Assembly: GCA_965279355.1 (NCBI GenBank)
Contig: OZ257155.1
Coordinates: 2,666,001-2,730,000 of the forward strand
Length of the DNA stretch: 64,000 nt
Direction of reading: 5' to 3'
Origin: G965279355 sp965279355
Lineage (GTDB): Bacteria > Pseudomonadota > Alphaproteobacteria > CACIAM-22H2
Within the stretch, counting starts at the first letter, position 1. Each line of letters begins with the position of its first letter. Below the pieces are notes generated by a model, which saw only the letters and a program-made list of their open reading frames with translations, had not been told where the DNA came from and ran no database searches. Shown here one piece after another: positions 58,922-64,000 of this stretch. The translations under genes and the position numbers were made by a program.

Positions 58922-59538
58922 CAACGACACCTGACAACAACACCATCTTCATCGTCGACGACGACGACGCCATCCGCCGCGCCCTGACAGCCCTTCTCTC
59001 GGTCAAAGGCTACGTGGTTAAGTCATTCGAATCCGCCGAGGCCTTCCTGGCGGCGCTGCCGGCGAAATTGCCCGGCGGCTGCGCGCTGGTCGATGTGCGC
59101 ATGGCCGGCATGAGCGGCCTCGATCTCCACCGGGAAATGAAGCGCCGGGGCATCGCCCTGCCGGTGATCATCATCACCGGTCACGGCGACGTGCCTCTGG
59201 CCGTGGCGGCACTGAAAGCGGGCGTTGCCGATTTCATCGAAAAGCCGTTCGACAGCGATGTGATCCTCGCGGCCATCCACGACGCGCTGACGGCGATCCC
59301 GGCACCCAGCCATCTGTACCAGGATATTCCGTCCCGCATCGCGCGACTCACCCCGCGTGAGCGCGAAGTCATGGATCTCGTGGTCAAGGGGCAGCCCAAT
59401 AAGGTCATCGCGCACCAGCTCCAGATCGCGTTGCGCACCGTGGAGATCCATCGCGCCCGTGTCATGGAAAAGACCGGAGCACGCAACCTCTCCGAGCTCG
59501 TCCGCCTCGCCATCCGGCTCGAAGATTCGGCGCCGTAA
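58918..59538 (+). CDS. FixJ/TtrR-type response regulator
   Basis: A 206 residue regulator with an N-terminal receiver domain (phosphorylated Asp59 in CALVDVRMAGMSG, acidic pocket in IVDDDDAIR, Lys in FIEKPFDS) and a C-terminal LuxR/GerE HTH (LTPREREVMDLVVKGQPNKVIAHQLQIALRTVEIHRARV). It is overlapped with its sensor kinase by four bases, so the two are cotranslated. Target genes are not visible. A hairpin with a T-run follows 31 bases after its stop. Confidence 0.93.
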   Translation: MTTTPDNNTIFIVDDDDAIRRALTALLSVKGYVVKSFESAEAFLAALPAKLPGGCALVDVRMAGMSGLDLHREMKRRGIALPVIIITGHGDVPLAVAALKAGVADFIEKPFDSDVILAAIHDALTAIPAPSHLYQDIPSRIARLTPREREVMDLVVKGQPNKVIAHQLQIALRTVEIHRARVMEKTGARNLSELVRLAIRLEDSAP

Positions 59539-59569
59539 GAAGCACAAAAAGTTCAATACTTTCAGCATC

Positions 59570-59591
59570 GTAGTGGTTATCCACTATTTTT
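59570..59591 (+). terminator. Probable terminator of the two-component operon
   Basis: TAGTGG (59571-59576) pairs with CCACTA (59581-59586) around a TTAT loop, followed by TTTTT. The 16 bases also contain TTATCCACT, one mismatch from the DnaA box; this is probably coincidental. The remaining 59592-59758 shows no gene. Confidence 0.5.
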
Positions 59592-59758
59592 GCGTGCGCC
59601 TGCGCGTCTTAGGTTTTCCCGATTGAGCGAGGCCCTGCGAGGCCGGGTCATCGGCCTCGGGTGCGGTGTGCTTTCGGTATCGGCAAGTCGGTATCTGCAA
59701 GCAGAGCGATCCGACCGGGCCGGCCACTCGCGATCAACCGAGCAAGTGCGACGACCCG

Positions 59759-60550
59759 ATGTTCGACGTTGAAATCCTCCTCAGTCTCCTGACCCTTACC
59801 GCTCTCGAGATCGTTCTCGGCATCGACAACATTGTCGTGATCGCGATCATCGCGGCCACGCTCCCGGTCCATCAGCGCGACAAGGCCCGGATCGTCGGCC
59901 TGTCTCTTGCGATGATCACACGGCTGCTTCTCCTTTTCTCCATCAGCTGGATCGCCGGCCTGACCCAGCCGATGATCAGCTTCGCCGAATACGAATTCTC
60001 AGGTCGGGACTTGCTGATGCTGGGCGGCGGCCTGTTCCTCATCGTCAAGGCAGTGCGCGAAATCCACGAGGCAATGGAAGAGGCCGGCGCCGAAGGCGGC
60101 AGCCGCCGTACGACAGGTTTCGCCAACGCCATCGCGCAGATCGTTGTGCTCGATATCGTTTTCTCCTTCGATTCGGTCATCACCGCCGTGGGCATGGCGA
60201 ACCAGCTCTGGGTGATGTCGACAGCGGTCATCATCGCCGTCCTGATCATGCTGGTCGCGTCCGGCCCCATCATGCGCTTTATCCACGCCCATCCGACCGT
60301 GAAGATGCTGGCGCTGGCCTTCGTGCTGCTGATCGGCATGGCGCTGGTCGCCGACGGCATGGGCTTCCATATCCCCAAGGGATACCTCTACTTCGCCATG
60401 CTGTTCTCAATCGCCGTCGAGAGCCTCAACGTCACCATGTCGCGCAAGAAGTCGCGTGTAGAGGTGGCGAAGGATCCGTCCGACGGAGCGGCGACAGGGT
60501 CCAAGGCGACGCACCAATCGCCCGAGCAGCGCGCCGGCGCGGCGGAATAA
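59759..60550 (+). CDS. TerC family integral membrane protein
   Basis: A 263 residue protein from the ATG at 59759 with about seven to eight hydrophobic segments. TerC signatures are EIVLGIDNIVVIAIIA (near residue 16) with its acidic dyad and DIVFSFDSVITAVGMA in the second half. The family includes manganese exporters; some members are tellurite-resistance associated. A longer open frame upstream was rejected because it lacks a ribosome-binding site. I looked for a manganese (yybP-ykoY) riboswitch before it and did not see one. Confidence 0.88.
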   Translation: MFDVEILLSLLTLTALEIVLGIDNIVVIAIIAATLPVHQRDKARIVGLSLAMITRLLLLFSISWIAGLTQPMISFAEYEFSGRDLLMLGGGLFLIVKAVREIHEAMEEAGAEGGSRRTTGFANAIAQIVVLDIVFSFDSVITAVGMANQLWVMSTAVIIAVLIMLVASGPIMRFIHAHPTVKMLALAFVLLIGMALVADGMGFHIPKGYLYFAMLFSIAVESLNVTMSRKKSRVEVAKDPSDGAATGSKATHQSPEQRAGAAE

Positions 60551-60570
60551 GGCGCCAGGAGGCACGACAG

Positions 60571-61041
60571 ATGCGTACCGTTCTAATTCCCATCGACAAC
60601 GGTCTCCAGACCGAGCACGGCATCCGCTCGGTCGTGGCCCAGGCGCGCGCCGACGATATCCACCTGCTCAACGTGCAGGCGCCGGTGAGCGGCTACGCCA
60701 GCCGCTTCGTCAACAGCGACGTGATCCGCGACTATCAGCGCGACGAAGGGGAACGCATCCTCTCGGGCGCACGGCGGGCACTGGACCGTACAGGCCAGCC
60801 TTACACCGCCCATATCCGGGTCGGCGAAGCCGCCAGCACCATCGCCTCCGTGGCGGACGAGCTGCGGGCGAATGAAATCGTGGTCGGAGCGGAAGGCGGC
60901 GTGCTGAGCAGCTTCCTGACCTGGCTGCTGGTCGCCAGAATCCGCCGCTATGCAAAGGTGCCGGTGGTGATGGTCATGGCGCCGCGGACGGCGCCATCGG
61001 TCGGCAAGCTGGCCGGAGCCGGCACAATCTACCCCCGGTAA
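60571..61041 (+). CDS. Universal stress protein (UspA family)
   Basis: A 156 residue cytoplasmic protein with a Rossmann-like fold: MRTVLIPIDNG start, a second strand HLLNVQAPVSG, and the ATP-binding-like GAEGGVLSSFLTWLLVARIRRYAKVPVVMV near the C-terminus. The pattern departs from the ATP-binding GxxGxxxxxxxGS form, so nucleotide binding is uncertain. It is 20 bases after terC on the same strand with a GGAGG site, probably one operon. Confidence 0.87.
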   Translation: MRTVLIPIDNGLQTEHGIRSVVAQARADDIHLLNVQAPVSGYASRFVNSDVIRDYQRDEGERILSGARRALDRTGQPYTAHIRVGEAASTIASVADELRANEIVVGAEGGVLSSFLTWLLVARIRRYAKVPVVMVMAPRTAPSVGKLAGAGTIYPR

Positions 61042-61047
61042 ATCGAA

Positions 61048-61062
61048 CGCTCCTCTGGAGCG
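61048..61062 (+). terminator. Small hairpin after the universal stress gene
   Basis: CGCTCC (61048-61053) with GGAGCG (61057-61062), a 3 base loop, 7 bases after the stop codon. No clear T-run follows. Confidence 0.4.
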
Positions 61063-61088
61063 AACCCCCTCTAAAACTAACACAGGGG

Positions 61089-61149
61089 CTAAAGCAATCG
61101 CGGGCGACGCCGGTTTTGCCCCGGCCATCGCCCGCGAGAAACGCTTTAG
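61089..61149. terminator. Long three-part hairpin between usp and HU genes
   Basis: CTAAAGC/GCTTTAG (61089-61095 with 61143-61149), TCGCGGGCGA/TCGCCCGCGA (61098-61107 with 61128-61137) and GCCGG/CCGGC (61109-61113 with 61121-61125) nest with short internal loops. The outer arm includes the HU stop codon. It probably terminates the HU transcript on the minus strand and may act both ways. Confidence 0.65.
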
Positions 61150-61424
61150 ATCGCTTCCTTCAGGTCCTTGGCGACCCGGTAGCGGACCTTCTTGCTGGCC
61201 TTGATCTTGATCGGCTCGCCGGTCTGCGGATTGCGGCCCATGCGGGCAGCGCGCTTGGCGACGGAGAACATGCCGAGGCCGGGAATACGGACCTTCTCGC
61301 CCTTCTTGATGTTCTTGACGAGCTCGGCGATGAAACCGTCGAGCAGTTCCGTCGTGTCCTTCTTCGACATGCTGTGTTTTTCGGAGATCGTCGCGGCGAT
61401 CTGCTTGAGCGAAACGGCGGCCAT
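61146..61424 (-). CDS. hup: DNA-binding protein HU
   Basis: Nucleoid-associated histone-like protein of 92 residues, standard HU length. The conserved VRIPGLGMFSVAKRAARMGRNPQTGEPIKI beta-arm region and the KASKKVRYRVAKDLKEAI end are present. It bends DNA as a homodimer. The start is preceded by GGAGGACC. It is convergent with the stress-protein gene. Confidence 0.94.
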   Translation of the reverse strand: MAAVSLKQIAATISEKHSMSKKDTTELLDGFIAELVKNIKKGEKVRIPGLGMFSVAKRAARMGRNPQTGEPIKIKASKKVRYRVAKDLKEAI

Positions 61425-61597
61425 TGGTCCTCCTGACAGAATTGATTGGAACGCTGTGCTGCCGTGCCCCGCACCGCGTAAGTCCCCCTGGCGGTGAGAA
61501 TCGAGCAGCTACAGGACAGGTTGCTACTCCCAGAACGCGCGTCCTGCAAGCATTGTTGCGAGACGGGGCCTCGATTCGCCGCGCCCCATCTGGCTTT

Positions 61598-62122
61598 TCA
61601 GTCGCTGTCGTTTGTCAAGAGTCGTCGCGCCGTGTGCGCAAGCCGGACATTCCGGCCGACAATAAATCCCGACACCAGCGCCGGCAGACCGATGGCAAGA
61701 TAGTTCGCCAGCGCGTCTTCACGCAGCTCTGAATAACGCCCAAAGAGATAACCGAAATAATAACGTAGCGCGAAAACCGCAACGATCACGGCGAGTGTCA
61801 CAAAACTCCCCGGTAGCAGTGCGCGGCGACGTTCCGGGTCCACCGTCATGCGACGAACCGGCGCCAGAAACCAGCCCGGCACCGCGGTCAACGCCAGCCC
61901 CGCAACCAGCACGGCAAGTGCGGAGCCGGCCGCCATCGGCGCCGCCAGCACGTTGCCGGCGGAGATGAGCGGAAAGACGATGGCGAGAATGACGGGCTGC
62001 CACGGCCGCACCCAGCGGTCGCGCAGATCGCGAAGGCCCAAGGCCAGCAGCAGGACGAGCAGCGGCCAGACCCAGAGCGGCGTGCGGCTGACGACGGTTA
62101 GCAGCAGATCGGTCCCGCCCAT
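61598..62122 (-). CDS. Polytopic membrane protein of unknown function
   Basis: A 174 residue protein with five hydrophobic segments (LLLTVVSRTPLWVWPLLVLLLALGL, VILAIVFPLISAGNVLA, ALAVLVAGLALTAVPGWFLAPV, LPGSFVTLAVIVAVFALRYYFGYLFG, YLAIGLPALVSGFIVG) and short charged loops such as GLRDLRDRWVRPW. The positive-inside charges are consistent with an inner-membrane protein. It starts 12 bases after gyrB on the same strand. I do not recognise a named function. Confidence 0.75.
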   Translation of the reverse strand: MGGTDLLLTVVSRTPLWVWPLLVLLLALGLRDLRDRWVRPWQPVILAIVFPLISAGNVLAAPMAAGSALAVLVAGLALTAVPGWFLAPVRRMTVDPERRRALLPGSFVTLAVIVAVFALRYYFGYLFGRYSELREDALANYLAIGLPALVSGFIVGRNVRLAHTARRLLTNDSD

Positions 62123-62134
62123 AGCACAACGGCC

Positions 62135-64000
62135 TCAGACGTCGAGGTTGGCGACCTTGAGTGCGTTTTCCTGAATGAAGTCGCGGCGCGGCTCGACGAT
62201 GTCGCCCATCAGCGTTTCGAAGATGGTGTTGGCATCGGCGCTGTCGTTGACCTTCACCTGCAGCAGGTGGCGGGCATCCGGATCCAGCGTTGTTTCCCAG
62301 AGCTGCTCGGGGTTCATCTCGCCCAGGCCTTTATAGCGCTGCATGCCGACGCCCTTCTTGCCCATTTCGAGCACCGCGTCGATCAGTCGCGTCGGCCCCG
62401 TGATATCGACCTCGCGCTCGCCGGCCTTGAGCTTGGCGAAGCGGCCATAGACAAGCTGGAACTCGCCGGCCAGCTCGACCAGGCGGCGCGCCTCGACCGA
62501 GTTGATGACGACCTGGTCGATCACGCAGCGATCGGTCTCGCCGCGCAGCTTGCGTTCGAAGATCATGGCGTTGGCGGTGCCGGTACCGGTCCAGCCGCGC
62601 TCGTTCTCCGAACTCAGCGCATTCAGGCGACGGGCGATGTACTCGGCGGCCCCCTGGCTTTTTTCCTGATCGTTCAGCAGATCGGGATCGAGGGCGCCGA
62701 GGATGGCGGCCTGCTCGACCGCATCGCGGCTGCCGACACGACGCGACAGCGGCGTCACCAGTGCCTTCGCCGCGCGCGCCTTCTCGACCAGCTGGCGCAG
62801 ATCGGGGCCGGCGCGCTGGCTGCCGTCGGTGCCGACCGTCAGCACCATGCCGTCGATGCCGCCGTCGATCAGATAGTCTTCGAGCGCGCGTTCGTCCTTG
62901 AGATAGACCTCCGAATTGCCGCGCTTGGCGCGATAGAGCGGCGGCTGGGCGATATAGACATAGCCGGCATCGATCAGCGCCCGCATCTGACGATAGAAGA
63001 ACGTCAGCAGCAGGGTGCGGATATGCGCGCCGTCGACGTCGGCATCGGCCATCAGGATGATCTTGTGATAGCGACACTTCGAGACGTCGAAGTCCTCCTG
63101 TCCGATCCCGGTGCCGATCGCAGTGACCAGCGTGCCGATTTCGGCCGAGGACAGCATCTTGTCGATACGGGCGCGTTCCACGTTCAGGATCTTGCCGCGG
63201 ATGGGCAGGATCGCCTGGTAGGCGCGGTTGCGGCCCTGCTTGGCGGAGCCGCCGGCGGAATCACCCTCGACGATGAAGAGTTCGGACTTGGCCGGATCGC
63301 GCTCCTGACAATCGGCAAGCTTGCCGGGCAGGGACGCCATATCGAGCGCGCCCTTGCGCCGCGCAAGCTCGCGCGCCTTGCGCGCCGCCTCGCGGGCGGC
63401 GGCGGCTTCGACGATCTTGCCGATGATGCGCTTGGCGTCGGTCGGATGTTCCTCGAACCACTGCTGCATCTTGTCGCCGCAGACGGTTTCGACGATCGGA
63501 CGCACTTCGGACGAGACCAGCTTGTCCTTGGTCTGCGACGAGAATTTCGGATCGGGAACCTTGACCGACAGAACGCAGGTCAGGCCTTCGCGCGCGTCCT
63601 CGCCGGTGATCTCGACCTTCTCTTTTTTCGCGATGCCGGCTTCGACCGCATATTTGTTGATGGTGCGGGTCAGCGCGGCGCGGAAGCCCTGGAGATGGGT
63701 GCCGCCGTCTTTCTGCGGGATGTTGTTGGTGAAGCACAGCATCGTCTCATGATAGGCGTCGGTCCATTCCATCGCGATTTCGACGGTGATGCCGTCCTTC
63801 TGTCCCGACATGGTGATGGCCGGGTGCAGGACGGTCTTGGACCGGTCGAGATATTTCGCGAAGGCTTCGATGCCGCCGGCATATTGCAGTTCGACGCTCT
63901 TGCTCTCCACGCCGCGCGCATCGGTCAGAACCAGCCGAACGCCGGAGTTGAGGAAGGCGAGCTCGCGCAGCCGGTGCTCGAGCGTGTCGAAATCGTATTC
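62135..64000 (-). CDS. gyrB: DNA gyrase subunit B (5' partial)
   Basis: ATPase subunit of DNA gyrase; the frame is open to the right edge, so the N-terminal ATP-binding part is missing (about 621 residues visible, from EYDFDTLEHRLRELAFLNSGV). Visible are the transducer region, KLADCQERDPAKSELFIVEGDSAGGSAKQGRNRAYQAILPIRGKILNVE of the TOPRIM domain, IMLMADADVDGAHIRTLLLTFFYRQM, and the C-terminal GLGEMNPEQLWETTLDPDARHLLQV. The 170 residue E. coli insertion is absent or short, with a unique SENERGWTGTGTANAMIF region. It is the last strong landmark; the chromosomal replication genes often lie beyond gyrB but none are in view. Confidence 0.95.
   Translation of the reverse strand, partial: EYDFDTLEHRLRELAFLNSGVRLVLTDARGVESKSVELQYAGGIEAFAKYLDRSKTVLHPAITMSGQKDGITVEIAMEWTDAYHETMLCFTNNIPQKDGGTHLQGFRAALTRTINKYAVEAGIAKKEKVEITGEDAREGLTCVLSVKVPDPKFSSQTKDKLVSSEVRPIVETVCGDKMQQWFEEHPTDAKRIIGKIVEAAAAREAARKARELARRKGALDMASLPGKLADCQERDPAKSELFIVEGDSAGGSAKQGRNRAYQAILPIRGKILNVERARIDKMLSSAEIGTLVTAIGTGIGQEDFDVSKCRYHKIILMADADVDGAHIRTLLLTFFYRQMRALIDAGYVYIAQPPLYRAKRGNSEVYLKDERALEDYLIDGGIDGMVLTVGTDGSQRAGPDLRQLVEKARAAKALVTPLSRRVGSRDAVEQAAILGALDPDLLNDQEKSQGAAEYIARRLNALSSENERGWTGTGTANAMIFERKLRGETDRCVIDQVVINSVEARRLVELAGEFQLVYGRFAKLKAGEREVDITGPTRLIDAVLEMGKKGVGMQRYKGLGEMNPEQLWETTLDPDARHLLQVKVNDSADANTIFETLMGDIVEPRRDFIQENALKVANLDV

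Noticed and set aside
59539..59758. Possible manganese (yybP-ykoY) riboswitch before terC
   Set aside because: The gap holds a terminator-like hairpin, but the conserved purine-rich loops of that riboswitch were not found.

Overview
The window is high-GC chromosomal DNA from an alphaproteobacterium. It has tightly packed genes, many 1 to 4 base stop/start overlaps, a complete System I cytochrome c maturation operon, NnrU, a phasin, a DUF1127 protein, a FixJ-type regulator, a TctC/Bug binding protein and dispersed palindromic repeats. The order (Hyphomicrobiales or Rhodospirillales) cannot be fixed from the sequence alone. There is no prophage, insertion sequence or CRISPR array. Both ends cut genes: a periplasmic binding protein at the left and gyrB at the right.

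1-14248: a single-strand catabolic and transport block. It holds two complete branched-chain-amino-acid-type (HAAT) ABC transporters, interleaved with an alpha/beta hydrolase, a long-chain-type acyl-CoA synthetase and a phenylacetate-CoA-ligase-like protein whose ATP P-loop is not recognisable. Uptake of a carboxylic acid followed by CoA activation is the natural reading. Palindromic repeats sit in several gaps of this block. 14253-22297: a nitrilase-family amidase, then ccmABCDEFGHI in order. 22301-25183: a CHASE2 adenylate cyclase and a small exported protein.

25373-34264: a TauD-like dioxygenase, then a cell-surface glycan or lipid cluster. It contains an O-antigen-ligase-like protein, a methyltransferase, a GT-C membrane glycosyltransferase, two related B12-type radical SAM proteins and a polyprenyl-phosphate-sugar-type GT2. 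A tRNA-Ala(CGC) gene closes this part. 34499-38898: housekeeping genes (YggT, DUF167, folD, NnrU, argG, a Nu-class GST). The gap between nnrU and argG carries a perfect FNR/FixK box placed at -41.5 from a TATAAA, pointing away from both genes toward a hairpin with a pyrimidine-rich loop. This is a candidate oxygen-regulated small RNA and the most novel item here.

38899-43485: an AT-rich island, three small proteins, a LysR regulator, and a TctC-type binding protein with an aryl/alkyl-CoA ligase. 43583-45276: a guanidine-II (mini-ykkC) riboswitch in front of an SMR guanidine exporter, then a 23S rRNA m5U methyltransferase homologue. 45317-52744: two stand-alone MetE-C-terminal-domain proteins, an MFS transporter, pirin, a YgjP metalloprotease, and a TetR regulator with a clear operator in a divergent promoter. 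52957-64000: a class A PBP, HPP protein, phasin, two small alpha-beta barrel proteins, a MASE1 histidine kinase with a FixJ-type regulator, TerC, a universal stress protein, HU, a membrane protein and gyrB.
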